Made by a program: the position numbers and the translations under genes. The notes beneath the pieces are model-generated. The model had not been told where the DNA came from. It did not search any database and was given only the letters and a program-made list of their open reading frames with translations. From positions 310,001 through 374,000 of the forward strand of contig NZ_JAUFPO010000006.1 in assembly GCF_030409235.1 (NCBI RefSeq): a DNA stretch of 64,000 bases, written 5' to 3'. Positions 24,410-34,684 of this stretch are shown here, one piece after another. The DNA is from Halomonas almeriensis. GTDB taxonomy: Bacteria; Pseudomonadota; Gammaproteobacteria; Pseudomonadales; Halomonadaceae. How positions within the stretch are numbered: position 1 is the first letter of the stretch; each line of letters begins with the position of its first letter.

Positions 24410-24905
24410 GGGCCGTCTTCAGGCGGCGTTCGAGTCCGGCGTCTTCGTACTCAAGCTCAGTGGCGATGTGCGCCTGACGCTGTGTGCGACCCTGGATCAG
24501 CAGGCTCAGCAAATGGCCGAGACCCCTGGGCTGGAAGCTGTGATGGTGGATCTGCGCGAAGCGACCAACGTGGACTCGACGGCACTCGGCTTTCTGGCCA
24601 AGGTGGCCATGGCGCTGCGCGGCCGCCTCGCACAGGCGCCGACCATTGTGGTTAATCATCCGGACGTGCGCCGCATGCTCGATGTCATGGGATTCGCCCG
24701 CTATTACACCCTGCTGGAGTCGCCGGTGACCGAGCTCGCGGAGCTTCATGATCTCGATGCCGTGCCGGCCGATGAGGCCGATACCCGTGAGCGTGTCCTG
24801 GAGGCGCATCGCATTCTCATGCAGATGAGCGAGCACAATCGCGAGCAGTTCCAGCCGCTGGTGGAGATGCTTGAGGCGCAGCGCTCCTCGAGCTCCTCCG
24901 AGTAG
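24396..24905 (+). CDS. STAS-domain anti-sigma factor antagonist
   Basis: 169 residues. The STAS fold is recognisable by FVLKLSGDVRLTLC and LREATNVDSTALGFLAKVA, where the Ser or Thr of DST is the usual phosphorylation site. A C-terminal extension of about 65 residues (ERVLEAHRILMQMSEHN) is helical. The gene overlaps the phosphatase by 14 bases, so the phosphatase and STAS protein are almost certainly partners in a phospho-switch. The kinase and final target are not in the window. ATG at 24396 is chosen over a TTG two codons upstream. Confidence 0.88.
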   Translation: MIKHEGRLQAAFESGVFVLKLSGDVRLTLCATLDQQAQQMAETPGLEAVMVDLREATNVDSTALGFLAKVAMALRGRLAQAPTIVVNHPDVRRMLDVMGFARYYTLLESPVTELAELHDLDAVPADEADTRERVLEAHRILMQMSEHNREQFQPLVEMLEAQRSSSSSE

Positions 24906-24932
24906 GCCTTCCTCCCATACGCCGCGCGCTCA

Positions 24933-25871
24933 TCAGCCCTGGCGCAGTTCGGCCAGCAGGGTTTCCAGCTTGCGCTGATCGGCCATGAACTTGCGAATGC
25001 CTTCGGCCAGTTTCTCGGTGGCCATGGCGTCCTCGTTCAGGTCCCAGCGGAATTCGGCCTCGTCCTGCGGGTCAGGGGCCTGGGTCTCGGCGTCCAGGGG
25101 CGTGAGCCGGCGTTCCAGCGGTTGCCGGGTCTCGGACAGCTCCTCGAGCAGGGCCGGTGAGATGGTCAGGCGGTCACAGCCCGCCAATGCCCGGATTTCG
25201 CCGCTGTTTCGGAAGCTGGCGCCCATGACCACGGTCTCGTAGCCGTGCCCCTTGAAGTGCTCGTAGATGTGGCGGACCGATTGCACGCCGGGGTCCCGGT
25301 CGCCACTGAAGTCGGCTTCCGGGTCGCGGGCCTTGTGCCAGTCGAGAATGCGCCCGACGAAGGGTGAAATCAGCGTGACGCCGGCGTCGGCACAAGCCCT
25401 GGCCTGGGCAAAGCTGAAGAGCAGCGTCAGGTTGGTGTGGACGCCCTCGCGTTCCAGCACGCGCGCCGCCTGAATGCCTTCCCAGGTGGCGGCGACCTTG
25501 ATCAGGATGCGCTCCGCCGGCACTCCCAGACGCGCATAGCGCTCGATCAGCGAACGGGCTCGGGCCAGGGTGGCCTGGGTGTCGAAGGAGAGTTGGGCGC
25601 TGACCTCGGTGGAGACATAGCCGGGCACCAGTTGGCTGATCTCGCTGCCGATGTCGACGGCCACGGCATCCAGGGCGGCATTGATGTCGGTGGCACGGCG
25701 TGCGATATCGGCAAGATGGGCACGGCGTTCCGGCTGCTGGGCGGCCTGCAGAATCAGCGAGGGATTGGTGGTGGCATCGGTGGGCTGGAAGCGGCGAATG
25801 GTTTCCAGGTCACCGGTATCGGCCACTACGGTGGTCATTTGCTTGAGTTGGGAGAGTTGGTCGTCAGCCAT
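24933..25871 (-). CDS. tal: Transaldolase
   Basis: 312 residues. Pentose-phosphate enzyme moving a dihydroxyacetone unit between sugar phosphates. Schiff-base lysine K125 lies in [14 protein letters not shown]18 is in VVADTGD and the early motif [11 protein letters not shown] is diagnostic. The frame is open upstream to 26144, but ATG at 25871 after AAGGA gives the family start [13 protein letters not shown]. Convergent with the STAS gene (27-bp gap), divergent from the efflux pump. Confidence 0.96.
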   Translation of the reverse strand: MADDQLSQLKQMTTVVADTGDLETIRRFQPTDATTNPSLILQAAQQPERRAHLADIARRATDINAALDAVAVDIGSEISQLVPGYVSTEVSAQLSFDTQATLARARSLIERYARLGVPAERILIKVAATWEGIQAARVLEREGVHTNLTLLFSFAQARACADAGVTLISPFVGRILDWHKARDPEADFSGDRDPGVQSVRHIYEHFKGHGYETVVMGASFRNSGEIRALAGCDRLTISPALLEELSETRQPLERRLTPLDAETQAPDPQDEAEFRWDLNEDAMATEKLAEGIRKFMADQRKLETLLAELRQG

Positions 25872-26015
25872 ACAGAGTCCTTGTCGGTGGGTTTTGCAGT
25901 GTTGCCACTCTATCAAGCTCGCGGCGCCGACAACACTGACCCGTCGGTGAAACCGGCAGGCCGTGACGAATGACGTTATGATGGGGGCTCTGACTCGGAT
26001 TCCTGTGGAGGTCTC

Positions 26016-27260
26016 TTGAAACTCGACGCTCGACGAACGGCCTTGCTGGTGGCGGCCAACACCGCGCTGGCGCCCTTTGCCATTGATGCCTATCTGCCGG
26101 CCATGCCGGCGCTCGCCCAATCGGTGGGCGCCAGCGTGCATCATACCGAGCTGTCGATCAGTTTCTTCCTGCTGGGCTTCGCGCTCGGCCAGTTGACCGG
26201 GGGGCCGCTGTCCGATCGCTTCGGTCGGCGTCCGGTGCTGCTGAGCGGGCTGGTGATCTTCCTGATTGCCAGTCTGCTGATCACCCAGGTCAACACCCTG
26301 GCCGAGCTGCTCGGGCTGCGCTTCGTCCAGGCACTGGGCGGCGGGGCCTGTGTGGTCAATTCGGCGGCCATTGTGCGGGATTGCTTCAGCGGTCGCGAGG
26401 CCGCCAAGGTCATGTCGACCATGGCCATGATCATGATGCTGGCGCCACTGGCTGCGCCGGCGGTGGGCTCCGGCCTGTTGTACCTGGCCGACTGGTGGCT
26501 GATCTTCGTCTTCCTGGCGGTGTACGCGGCCTTCCTGCTGTGGCTGATGGGGACGCGCCTGCCGGAGACGCGGCCCGCGGACGCGCCGATGGCCTCGGCA
26601 CGCCAGGTGCTACGTAACTATGCCAGCGTGCTGCGCCATCGCGAGGCCATGGGCTATGTGCTGTCGGTGGCGACCACCTTCGCCGGCATGTTCGCCTTCA
26701 TCACGGCCTCGCCGTTTCTCTACATCACCCATTACGGCATCTCGCCGGCCATCTATCCGGTCGTGTTCGGGGCCAATGTCGTGGTCATGGCGGCCTCGAA
26801 CCGCCTCAATATCCGCCTGTTGCGGCGGCGCAGTCCACAGCAGAACATGCGCCTGGGCATGGCCGTGCAACTGGCGGTGGCCGTGGGCCTGATCGGGCTG
26901 GTGGCGACCGGGTTGGATTCGCCCTATACGGTGGTGCCGCTGATCATGGTGTTCATGGGCATGGTGGGGCTGATCACACCCAATGCCATGTCGTCGATGC
27001 TCGAGCACTTCAGCCACATGAGTGCCACGGCCACGGCACTGCTGGGCAGTATCCAGTTCACCTTCGGTTCGCTGGCGGGGGTCATCGTCAGTGCCTTCGA
27101 GATCGACAGTGCCTGGCCCATGGTGCTGACCATGCTGGTGGTGTCGCTGGCCGGCAATATCGCGCTGCGCCGGCTGGCCGGTCATGCCCTGGGCTCGGCA
27201 GCGGCAGGGCGCTCGGGCAGGGTGGAAGCGTCTGCCGCGGCCGCCTCGCGGGAGGGGTGA
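26016..27260 (+). CDS. Bcr/CflA family multidrug MFS transporter
   Basis: 414 residues with about 12 membrane segments. The N-terminal [11 protein letters not shown], the motif-A loop [17 protein letters not shown] and the family motif [21 protein letters not shown] mark the Bcr/CflA drug:H+ antiporter group. The substrate cannot be deduced. The start is TTG at 26016, supported by GGAGG five bases upstream and the absence of a better codon. It ends 102 bp before pstS, with no clear terminator. Confidence 0.92.
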   Translation: MKLDARRTALLVAANTALAPFAIDAYLPAMPALAQSVGASVHHTELSISFFLLGFALGQLTGGPLSDRFGRRPVLLSGLVIFLIASLLITQVNTLAELLGLRFVQALGGGACVVNSAAIVRDCFSGREAAKVMSTMAMIMMLAPLAAPAVGSGLLYLADWWLIFVFLAVYAAFLLWLMGTRLPETRPADAPMASARQVLRNYASVLRHREAMGYVLSVATTFAGMFAFITASPFLYITHYGISPAIYPVVFGANVVVMAASNRLNIRLLRRRSPQQNMRLGMAVQLAVAVGLIGLVATGLDSPYTVVPLIMVFMGMVGLITPNAMSSMLEHFSHMSATATALLGSIQFTFGSLAGVIVSAFEIDSAWPMVLTMLVVSLAGNIALRRLAGHALGSAAAGRSGRVEASAAAASREG

Positions 27261-27284
27261 TTTTTTGGAAGAAAAATGACGGCA

Positions 27285-27301
27285 TGTCATGAAGCTGTCA
27301 T
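27285..27301 (+). promoter_or_regulatory. Pho box upstream of pstS
   Basis: TGTCAT-gaagc-TGTCAT is an 11-bp-spaced direct repeat matching the PhoB-binding consensus (CTGTCAT-AWAW-CTGTCAY). It lies 62 bp before the pstS start, where it would replace the -35 element. A looser half-site precedes it. It indicates induction by phosphate starvation. Confidence 0.88.
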
Positions 27302-27362
27302 TTTTGTGGGGCACCTTGTGTCATGCGAAGGATGAATATCCCCATGAACAGGAGCCATCTCC

Positions 27363-28394
27363 ATGAATCGCATCCTCAATAACCGCATCTTCCAGACTTC
27401 CGTACTCGCTGCCGCCGTCGGCGTGGCGGGCGCTGCCCAGGCCCAGGAGTCCGAGCAGCTGCGCATCGTGGGTTCCAGCACGGTCTACCCCTTTGCCAGC
27501 TATGTGGTCGAAGAGTTCGGTGCCACCACCGAATACGCGACCCCGGTCATCGAGTCCACCGGTTCCGGTGGTGGTCTGCGCCTGTTCTGCAACGGCCTCG
27601 GTGATGGCACGCCGGATATCACCAACGCCTCGCGTCGCATCAAGCCCTCCGAGTTCGAGCGCTGCCAGGAAAATGGCGTGACTGACATCACTGAAGCCAT
27701 GGTCGGCTATGACGGCATCGCCTTCGCTCAGTCCAGCGAAAACGAAGCCATGAACGTCACCCGCGAGCAGCTGTTCAAGGCGCTGGCGGCCAAGGTGCCG
27801 GTCGATGGTGAGCTGGTCGACAACCCCTACATGAAGTGGAACGACATCGACAGCTCGCTGCCGGATCGCGAGATCGCCGTCTATGGTCCGCCGACCACCT
27901 CAGGCACCCGTGATGCCTTCGAGGAACTGGTCATGGAGCATGCCTCCGAGGGTATGGATGCCTACGAAGAGGCCTACACCGATATCCGTTCCGACGGTGC
28001 CTTCATCGACTCCGGCGAGAACGACAACCTGATCGTCAAGCGCCTAGCCGAGAACACCGATGCCTTCGGCATCTTCGGCTACTCCTTCCTGGAAGAGAAC
28101 GCCGAGGCGCTGGTCGGTTCCAGCATCGATGGTGTCAAACCGACGCCGGAAGCCATCGGCAGCGGCGACTATCCGGTGTCGCGCTCGCTGTTCTTCTATG
28201 TCAAGAATCAACACAGCGAAGATGTGCCGGCGATGATGGATTACGCCAACATGTTCATGAGCGAGAAGATGATCGGTGATATGGGCTATCTCAAGGGCCT
28301 GGGCCTGATCCCGGCACCGAAGGAGATGCGCGAGGAACAGCGCAACGCCGTCAAGAACCAGGAGCAGCTCGAACTGGCTGACCTGAAGAAGTAA
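27363..28394 (+). CDS. pstS: Phosphate ABC transporter, substrate-binding protein
   Basis: 343 residues. Periplasmic high-affinity phosphate-binding protein. A signal peptide ends about residue 28 (AAQAQ). RIVGSSTVYPFASYV and ESTGSGGGLRLFC supply phosphate ligands, and GPPTTSGTRDAFEELV is the conserved Arg/Thr segment. The protein is acidic, as expected of a halophile. AGGAG lies 9 bp before the ATG. First gene of pstSCAB behind a Pho box. Confidence 0.95.
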   Translation: MNRILNNRIFQTSVLAAAVGVAGAAQAQESEQLRIVGSSTVYPFASYVVEEFGATTEYATPVIESTGSGGGLRLFCNGLGDGTPDITNASRRIKPSEFERCQENGVTDITEAMVGYDGIAFAQSSENEAMNVTREQLFKALAAKVPVDGELVDNPYMKWNDIDSSLPDREIAVYGPPTTSGTRDAFEELVMEHASEGMDAYEEAYTDIRSDGAFIDSGENDNLIVKRLAENTDAFGIFGYSFLEENAEALVGSSIDGVKPTPEAIGSGDYPVSRSLFFYVKNQHSEDVPAMMDYANMFMSEKMIGDMGYLKGLGLIPAPKEMREEQRNAVKNQEQLELADLKK

Positions 28395-28413
28395 GCCTAC
28401 TGGTGATGCCCTG

Positions 28414-28442
28414 ACCGGCCGGCAGCCAGGCTGTCGGCCGGT
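28414..28442 (+). terminator. Strong hairpin between pstS and pstC
   Basis: The arms accggccggcag and ctgtcggccggt pair (one G-U) around a 5-nt loop. No T-tract follows. Such hairpins after the binding-protein gene usually protect its mRNA or attenuate read-through, so that PstS exceeds the membrane parts. Confidence 0.6.
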
Positions 28443-28488
28443 TCACGTAGGGGCGAATGCTCCGCTTGAATTCCTTCGAGAGAATCCT

Positions 28489-29745
28489 ATGCAGACCAAT
28501 CAACTCTTCGCCACTTTCTGCGGCATACTCCTGGTGCTGGGTCTGATAGCCTTCTTCCTGGGTCGCGCCAAGGCGTCCCGGGTGCGTGCAGCGGGTTCTG
28601 CCATGCACGCTCAGCCCGATCAGTATGGCTGGTTCACCGTGCTTTCCACGGCGGGACCGGCGGTGCTGGTAGGCGCCGTGGGCGCCTTCTTCATGCTGTG
28701 GATGGGGGGCGACATCTCGTCCTTCTATCTGCTGGCCGGCAGCCTGGTCGTGGCCTGTGTCGGTCTGATGGCCGGTATCTATCTGGTCAAACCCAATTTT
28801 CATGCGCGCAAGGCCATCGAAGCGGTCGTTCGCTTCATGCTGGCCGGCGCCGCCATGGTGTCGATCTTTACCACCTTCGGCATTCTCATCTCGATCATCG
28901 GGGAGGCGATCCGCTTCTTCCAGATGCAGAGCTTCTGGGACTTCATTACCGGTACCACCTGGAACCCCGGCGCCAGCTTCCTGGAAGCGGCGGGTCGCGG
29001 TGACGAGGGGGGCAGTGCCGCCAAGTTCGGTTCGGTGCCGCTGTTCGCCGGTACCTTCATGATCACCTTGATCGCCATGCTGGTCGCCATTCCGGTGGGG
29101 CTGCTCTCGGCGATCTACATGGCCGAGTTCGCGCCTCACAAGGTTCGCACCGTGGCCAAGCCGGTCCTCGAGGTTCTGGCCGGTATTCCCACCGTGGTCT
29201 ACGGCTTCTTCGCCGCCATCACGGTGGCCCCTATCGTGGTGGCCGTGGCCGGTTTCTTCGGCATCGAGGCCTCCTTCAGCAATGCCGTGGCGCCCGGGCT
29301 TGTGATGGGCATCATGATCATTCCGTTCATTTCCTCGCTGTCGGATGACGTCATCAGCTCGGTGCCGGGCAGCATGCGTGAAGGCGCGATGGCGCTTGGC
29401 ATGACCAAGAGCGAGATGATCCGTGATGTCGTGGTGCCGGCGGCCATGCCGGGCATCATCTCGGCGTCGCTGCTGGCCGTCTCGCGAGCCCTGGGCGAGA
29501 CCATGATCGTGGTCATGGCCGCCGGCATGCGCCCCAACCTGACCGCCAATCCCTTCGAGGACATGACCACGGTCACGGTGCGTATCGTCTCGGCGCTGAC
29601 CGGGGATCTGGAGTTCGGCAGTGCCGAAACCCTCTCGGCCTTTGCCCTGGGGCTGGTGCTGTTCGTGGTGACCCTGGCACTGAACTTCGTGTCGGTGATC
29701 ATGATTCGCCGGTTCCGCGAAAAGTATCGCATCAACAACCTTTAA
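28489..29745 (+). CDS. pstC: Phosphate ABC transporter, permease PstC
   Basis: 418 residues, about 100 more than E. coli PstC. The extra N-terminal part has three to four additional hydrophobic segments before the core permease. The core carries AIPVGLLSAIYMAEFAP, VLAGIPTVVYGFFA and the EAA-loop EGAMALGMTKSEMIRDVVVPAAMPGI. This long form is common in pseudomonads and halomonads. It forms the membrane channel with PstA; pstA follows after 17 bp. Confidence 0.94.
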   Translation: MQTNQLFATFCGILLVLGLIAFFLGRAKASRVRAAGSAMHAQPDQYGWFTVLSTAGPAVLVGAVGAFFMLWMGGDISSFYLLAGSLVVACVGLMAGIYLVKPNFHARKAIEAVVRFMLAGAAMVSIFTTFGILISIIGEAIRFFQMQSFWDFITGTTWNPGASFLEAAGRGDEGGSAAKFGSVPLFAGTFMITLIAMLVAIPVGLLSAIYMAEFAPHKVRTVAKPVLEVLAGIPTVVYGFFAAITVAPIVVAVAGFFGIEASFSNAVAPGLVMGIMIIPFISSLSDDVISSVPGSMREGAMALGMTKSEMIRDVVVPAAMPGIISASLLAVSRALGETMIVVMAAGMRPNLTANPFEDMTTVTVRIVSALTGDLEFGSAETLSAFALGLVLFVVTLALNFVSVIMIRRFREKYRINNL

Positions 29746-29762
29746 GCTGGGAGTTCTGACCG

Positions 29763-30929
29763 ATGAACCATTCCTTTGAAGACATCAGCGCCCAGCTCAA
29801 GAAGCGTCACCGCAAGTCGGCACGCCTGAAGTGGATGTCCATGGGGGCTCTGGGGCTGGCCGGGCTTTTCCTGGTGCTGTTCTTCGCCGACATGCTGGTC
29901 AAGGGGCTGCCGGCCTTCCAGCAGGCCCAGGTCCAGGCCGAGGTCCAATACACTGAACAGGCCGCCGAGATTCCCCTGGCGGCCCTCGACGAGGAAATGC
30001 GCCCGCTGGTCAGCCGCGGCTATCTGCGCCTTATTCCGCAGCGCATGGAAGCCGATTCCGATCTGCTGGGTACCACCCGTACCGAGTGGGTGCTGGCGGA
30101 TAGTGCCGTCGATCAGTACCTCAAGGGGCACAAGACCAGTCTCAACGCCAGTCAGCAGGCGGTGGTCGACCGCCTCGCCTCCGAAGGGCGGGCCGAGCTC
30201 AAGTTCAATACCACCTTCTTCACCAAGGGCGACTCCAAGATGGCGGAGTATGCCGGTATTGCCTCGGCGGCCTTCGGTACCATGATGACGCTGCTGGTGA
30301 CCCTGGCGGTGGCCTTTCCCATCGGCGTGATGACGGCGGTCTACCTGGAAGAGTTTGCCCCCGATAACCGCTTTACCCAGTTGATCGAGATCAACATCAA
30401 CAACCTGGCCGCCATTCCGTCGATCCTCTTCGGTCTGCTGGGCCTGGCGATCTTCATCGGCTTTTTCGGGGTGCCGCGTTCATCGCCCGTGGTGGGTGGC
30501 CTGACGCTGGCGTTGATGACCCTGCCGGTGATCATCATCTCGACGCGCTCTGCACTGCGCAGTGTTCCGGACTCCATTCGCCATGCGGCGTTCGGGGTGG
30601 GCTGCTCGCGCTGGCAGATGGTTCGTGACCATGTGCTGCCGGTGTCCTTCCCGGGTATCCTGACAGGCTCTATCATTGGACTGGCTCAGGCGATGGGGGA
30701 AACCGCGCCGTTGATCATCGTCGGCATGGTGGCGTTCATTCCGGATATCACCGGTTCCTTTACCGAAGCGGCAACGGTGCTGCCGGCGCAGATCTTCACC
30801 TGGGCCGGGGAACCGGACAAGGCCTTCGTCGAGAAGACCTCGGGCGGCATCCTGGTCCTTCTGGCGGTGCTGATCTTCATGAATGCGACTGCCGTGGTGC
30901 TGCGCAAGAAATTCGAACGTCGCTGGTAA
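29763..30929 (+). CDS. pstA: Phosphate ABC transporter, permease PstA
   Basis: 388 residues. After one N-terminal membrane helix (about 26-46) there is a periplasmic domain of some 120 residues (DUF3333-type), then the PstA core: [39 protein letters not shown] and the EAA-loop [30 protein letters not shown]. The large periplasmic insert is standard for this long-form subfamily. AAGCTGGGAG precedes the ATG. Confidence 0.94.
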   Translation: MNHSFEDISAQLKKRHRKSARLKWMSMGALGLAGLFLVLFFADMLVKGLPAFQQAQVQAEVQYTEQAAEIPLAALDEEMRPLVSRGYLRLIPQRMEADSDLLGTTRTEWVLADSAVDQYLKGHKTSLNASQQAVVDRLASEGRAELKFNTTFFTKGDSKMAEYAGIASAAFGTMMTLLVTLAVAFPIGVMTAVYLEEFAPDNRFTQLIEININNLAAIPSILFGLLGLAIFIGFFGVPRSSPVVGGLTLALMTLPVIIISTRSALRSVPDSIRHAAFGVGCSRWQMVRDHVLPVSFPGILTGSIIGLAQAMGETAPLIIVGMVAFIPDITGSFTEAATVLPAQIFTWAGEPDKAFVEKTSGGILVLLAVLIFMNATAVVLRKKFERRW

Positions 30930-30955
30930 CCCCGCGGCCTGAAACAGGAAATGTC

Positions 30956-31804
30956 ATGATGAACATGCAAGTAGCCCAGCGGAGTACGACATCCATGACC
31001 GGTCAAACTGCCGGCGAGCCGGTGACACGCAACGAAGATGCCAACCATGAGCTGAGTATTCGCACTCGTGATCTCAACCTCTGGTATGGCGAGAATCAGG
31101 CACTCAGCGGCATCGACATGGATGTCTACCAGAAGAACATCACGGCGTTGATCGGCCCCTCGGGGTGCGGCAAGTCGACCTTCCTGCGGTGCCTCAATCG
31201 CATGAACGATCTGATCCCCAGTGTGCGCATCCAGGGCATGATCGAGATGGACGGCCGCGACATCAACGACAAGAAGATGGACGAAGTGGCGCTGCGTCGG
31301 CGCGTGGGCATGGTCTTCCAGAAGCCCAACCCGTTCCCCAAGTCGATCTACGAGAACGTCGCCTATGCGCCGCGCATGCATGACCTGGTCAGCCGCAAGG
31401 CGGATTCCGACGAGCTGGTGGAGCGTGCCCTGCGGGATGCGGGTCTCTGGGAAGAGGTCAAGGACAAGCTGCATGAGCCCGGCACTTCGCTCTCCGGTGG
31501 CCAGCAGCAGCGTCTGTGCATCGCCCGCGCCATCGCGGTGAGCCCGGACGTGATCCTGATGGATGAGCCGACCTCGGCGCTGGACCCGATCTCCACGGCC
31601 ACGGTCGAGGACCTGATGGACAAGCTGAAGCAGCGCTATACCATCATCACGGTGACGCACAACATGCAGCAGGCGGCGCGTGTGGCGGATTACACGGCGT
31701 TTTTCCACCTTGGTGAAGTCGTCGAATACAACGACACCAAGACCATGTTCGCCAATCCGGCGACCAAGAAGGCCGAGGATTACATCACCGGCCGCTATGG
31801 TTGA
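30956..31804 (+). CDS. pstB: Phosphate ABC transporter, ATP-binding protein
   Basis: 282 residues. Walker A GPSGCGKS, signature [14 protein letters not shown], Walker [13 protein letters not shown], and the PstB-typical N-terminal [14 protein letters not shown] and [19 protein letters not shown]. The N-terminal ~35 residues before the ABC fold are longer than in E. coli, so a start at a downstream ATG (30968 or 30995) is possible. It is the last gene of the operon and is followed by a strong terminator; phoU, the usual fifth gene, is absent here. Confidence 0.95.
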   Translation: MMNMQVAQRSTTSMTGQTAGEPVTRNEDANHELSIRTRDLNLWYGENQALSGIDMDVYQKNITALIGPSGCGKSTFLRCLNRMNDLIPSVRIQGMIEMDGRDINDKKMDEVALRRRVGMVFQKPNPFPKSIYENVAYAPRMHDLVSRKADSDELVERALRDAGLWEEVKDKLHEPGTSLSGGQQQRLCIARAIAVSPDVILMDEPTSALDPISTATVEDLMDKLKQRYTIITVTHNMQQAARVADYTAFFHLGEVVEYNDTKTMFANPATKKAEDYITGRYG

Positions 31805-31836
31805 TGGCTGATCGGCCGGACAAGCATGCTGAGTGA

Positions 31837-31870
31837 ACGGGGAGGCCGAAAGGCCTCCCCGTTGTCTTTT
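31837..31870 (+). terminator. Rho-independent terminator of pstSCAB
   Basis: Perfect 11-bp stem acggggaggcc / ggcctccccgt with a GAAA tetraloop, followed by tgtctttt. It separates the pst operon from the arsenate operon. Confidence 0.92.
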
Positions 31871-31890
31871 GGCGTCGGGTTGTCATTGTA

Positions 31891-31928
31891 TTGACACCTG
31901 AGTCGGTTATATATGGAATTCCATATAT
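31891..31928 (+). promoter_or_regulatory. Promoter and palindromic operator of the arsenate operon
   Basis: A consensus -35 TTGACA (31891-31896) is followed at 17 bp by TGGAAT (31914-31919) as -10. The -10 lies in a perfect 20-bp palindrome centred on GGAATTCC (31909-31928, atatat flanks). A dimeric repressor bound there would block RNA polymerase. ArsR encoded at the end of the operon is the natural candidate; that link is inference. Confidence 0.75.
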
Positions 31929-31944
31929 CAACATCAGGTGCTGT

Positions 31945-32370
31945 ATGACGCGACCCAACGTGCTCTTTCTGTGTAATGCCAACTCGGCCCGCTCGCTGAT
32001 GGGCGAAGCGCTGCTACGGCACCTGGCCGGGGAGCGCTTTGCTGCCTTCAGCGCCGGCTCGCAACCGGATCAACCCCACGAGCTGGCGCTGGCCGCCTTG
32101 CACAAGCAGGGTATCGACACCACCACGCTGGCCAGCAAGCCGCTGGAAGAGTTTACCGGTGAGCATTTCGAGACGGTGATCGTGCTCTGTGACAAGGCGC
32201 ATCAGGCCTGCCGCGACTGGCCGGGCAGCCATGACGAATATCTCTACTGGGATATCCGCGACCCGCGACAGATCGATCGTCCGGATGCCTACGAGCAGGC
32301 GCTGCAGGAAATCCGTCGACGCCTGACGCTGTGGCTCGAACTCAAGGCCCAGGACACTTCCACCCGCTGA
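31945..32370 (+). CDS. arsC: Arsenate reductase, LMW-phosphatase (thioredoxin-coupled) type
   Basis: 141 residues. The P-loop is C10-x5-R16 (CNANSARS), and redox cysteines C82 and C89 stand seven apart (LCDKAHQAC). These numbers equal those of Staphylococcus pI258 ArsC, in which C10, C82 and C89 form the disulfide cascade. It reduces arsenate to arsenite using thioredoxin. ATG at 31945 with AGGTG close upstream is chosen; the longer frame would begin inside the promoter. No arsenite pump gene (arsB/acr3) is in the window. Confidence 0.88.
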   Translation: MTRPNVLFLCNANSARSLMGEALLRHLAGERFAAFSAGSQPDQPHELALAALHKQGIDTTTLASKPLEEFTGEHFETVIVLCDKAHQACRDWPGSHDEYLYWDIRDPRQIDRPDAYEQALQEIRRRLTLWLELKAQDTSTR

Positions 32371-32410
32371 CCACCGGTCATCATCCGGCGCATCGAGGAG
32401 ACTCAGACGC

Positions 32411-33442
32411 ATGACACTACGTATCGGCATCAATGGTTTCGGGCGCATCGGGCGCCTGGCGCTGCGCTCACTCTGGCCGCATGTCGCGTCCGGTGAGGTG
32501 GAAGTGGTGCGCCTCAATGACCCGGGCGGGGAGGCTGCCACCTTCGCGCACCTGCTGGAGTTCGATTCGGTGCACGGGCACTGGTGCCCCGGCCAGGGTA
32601 TCCAGGCCTCAGCCGGCTGCCTGACGATCGATGGACGCCAGATCGCCTTCGGGGCCGGTTCTGCCGTGGATGACAGCGACTGGTCCGGCTGCCAGGTGGT
32701 AATCGAGTGCTCCGGCGTCATCAAGGAGCGCCAAGCCCTGCAGGCGTATCTGGAGCAGGGCGTCGAGCGGGTCGTGGTCAGCGCCCCGGTCAAGGATGAC
32801 GGCGTGCTCAATCTGGTGGTCGGGGTCAACGACGACCAGTACGATCCGCATCAGCATGCCATCGTCACCGCCGCGAGCTGCACCACCAATTGCCTGGCCC
32901 CGGTGATCAAGGTGATCCAGGAACGCTTCGGCATTCGCCATGGTTCGATGACCACGGTGCATGACATCACCAATACCCAGACCATCCTCGATGCGCCGCA
33001 CAAGGACCTGCGACGTGCCCGCGCCTGCGGCATGAGCCTGATTCCCACCTCCACGGGTTCGGCCCGGGCGATCACCGAGATCTTTCCCGAGCTCACCGGC
33101 AAGCTGAACGGCCACGCCGTGCGGGTGCCCCTGGCCAATGCCTCGCTGACCGACATGGTTTTCGAGCTCGAGCGCGAGGTGACGGTGGAAGAGGTCAATG
33201 CCGCCCTGAAAGCCGCCGCTGAGGGGGAGCTTGCCGGCATTCTGGGCTACGAGCCGCGCCCGCTGGTCTCCATCGACTATCGCACCGATCCGCGCAGCTC
33301 GGTCATCGATGCGCTCTCGACCATGGTCATCAACGGCACGCAGCTCAAGCTGTATGCCTGGTATGACAATGAGTGGGGTTATGCCAATCGCACCGCGGAA
33401 CTGGCCCTGAAGGTCGGCCATGCCGGAGGGACGCGTGGCTGA
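32411..33442 (+). CDS. ArsJ-associated glyceraldehyde-3-phosphate dehydrogenase
   Basis: 343 residues. Full GAPDH: Rossmann start [15 protein letters not shown], catalytic C157 in AASCTTNC and the C-terminal [11 protein letters not shown]. Beside arsJ, such a GAPDH is known to join arsenate to glyceraldehyde-3-phosphate, making 1-arseno-3-phosphoglycerate for export. The housekeeping gap is probably elsewhere. It sits 40 bp after arsC, with GAGGAG before its ATG, and its end overlaps the arsJ start. Confidence 0.93.
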   Translation: MTLRIGINGFGRIGRLALRSLWPHVASGEVEVVRLNDPGGEAATFAHLLEFDSVHGHWCPGQGIQASAGCLTIDGRQIAFGAGSAVDDSDWSGCQVVIECSGVIKERQALQAYLEQGVERVVVSAPVKDDGVLNLVVGVNDDQYDPHQHAIVTAASCTTNCLAPVIKVIQERFGIRHGSMTTVHDITNTQTILDAPHKDLRRARACGMSLIPTSTGSARAITEIFPELTGKLNGHAVRVPLANASLTDMVFELEREVTVEEVNAALKAAAEGELAGILGYEPRPLVSIDYRTDPRSSVIDALSTMVINGTQLKLYAWYDNEWGYANRTAELALKVGHAGGTRG

Positions 33443-34667
33443 ATCCCTGGGCGCACGACTCCGGGCGCTGCCCTTCGAGATCCGTCAGTACCTGTTGATC
33501 ACCGGCAATTACTGGGCCTTCACCCTGACCGATGGCGCCCTGCGCATGCTGGTGGTGCTGCACTTCCACCAGCTGGGTTACTCGCCGTTGGAAGTGGCCA
33601 TGCTGTTTGTCTTCTACGAAGCCTTCGGCGTGGTAACCAACCTGGTCGGCGGTTGGCTGGGCGCACGCCTGGGCCTCAACCGCACCATGAACCTCGGGCT
33701 GGGACTGCAGATCCTGGCGCTGTCGATGCTGATGGTGCCGGCGGCCAGCCTGAGCGTGCCTTGGGTGATGGCGGCCCAGGCGCTGTCGGGCATCGCCAAG
33801 GACCTCAACAAGATGAGCGCCAAGAGCGCGGTCAAGGTGCTGGTGCCCAGGGATAGTGCCCAGGCCAACAGCGCCCTGTATCGCTGGGTGGCGATCCTGA
33901 CGGGCTCGAAGAATGCCCTCAAGGGACTGGGCTTCTTCCTCGGCGGTGCGCTGCTTACGCTGATCGGTTTCCGGGGCGCCATGGTGGTCATGGCCGTCAT
34001 GCTTGCGGTGGTGCTGGGGCTGTCGCTCTGGCGGCTGCGGGCGGATCTTGGCCGGCAGAAGCGCAAACCCAAGTTCACGGAGGTGTTTTCCCAGTCGCGG
34101 GCCATCAATGTGCTGTCGGCGGCGCGCTTCTGTCTATTCGCCGCCCGGGATGTGTGGTTCGTGGTGGCCCTGCCGGTGTTTCTGTATGACCAGCACGGTT
34201 GGAGCCACTGGACGGTGGGCGGGCTGCTGGCAATCTGGGTGATCGGCTATGGCGGGGTCCAGACCCAGGCACCCCGACTGACCGGTCTGGTCGGCGGAGG
34301 TCCGCGCTTTGTCACCGCCTTCTGGGCTGCCTGGCTGGCAGGGCTGCCGGTGTTGCTGGCGCTGTTGCCGCTGGCTCAGGTGGGCTGGCTGGTGGCCGGC
34401 CTGCTGGCATTCGGCGTGCTGTTTGCTATCAATTCAAGCTGGCATAGTTATCTAATCGTGCACTTCGCCCGGGCCGACGGGGTGTCCATGGACGTGGGCT
34501 TTTATTACATGGCCAATGCCATGGGGCGCCTGGCCGGTACGGTGCTGTCGGGCTGGGTCTATCAGGTGTACGGACTCTCGGCGTGTCTGTGGGTCTCCGC
34601 CGGCCTGGTGGCGGCCAGTGCACTGATGGCCCTGGCCTTGCCGCGATATGCACAGGCCGCCGAGTGA
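33435..34667 (+). CDS. arsJ: ArsJ organoarsenical efflux MFS permease
   Basis: 410 residues with about 11-12 membrane segments. The N-terminal [24 protein letters not shown] and the loop [21 protein letters not shown] are characteristic of ArsJ, which exports 1-arseno-3-phosphoglycerate; this breaks down outside to arsenate. GTG at 33435 is preferred as GGAGGGA sits right before it; an ATG at 33420 in frame is possible. Both overlap the end of the GAPDH gene, suggesting coupling of producer and exporter. Confidence 0.93.
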   Translation: MAESLGARLRALPFEIRQYLLITGNYWAFTLTDGALRMLVVLHFHQLGYSPLEVAMLFVFYEAFGVVTNLVGGWLGARLGLNRTMNLGLGLQILALSMLMVPAASLSVPWVMAAQALSGIAKDLNKMSAKSAVKVLVPRDSAQANSALYRWVAILTGSKNALKGLGFFLGGALLTLIGFRGAMVVMAVMLAVVLGLSLWRLRADLGRQKRKPKFTEVFSQSRAINVLSAARFCLFAARDVWFVVALPVFLYDQHGWSHWTVGGLLAIWVIGYGGVQTQAPRLTGLVGGGPRFVTAFWAAWLAGLPVLLALLPLAQVGWLVAGLLAFGVLFAINSSWHSYLIVHFARADGVSMDVGFYYMANAMGRLAGTVLSGWVYQVYGLSACLWVSAGLVAASALMALALPRYAQAAE

Positions 34668-34684
34668 AGGCGGGAGATGAGCCA

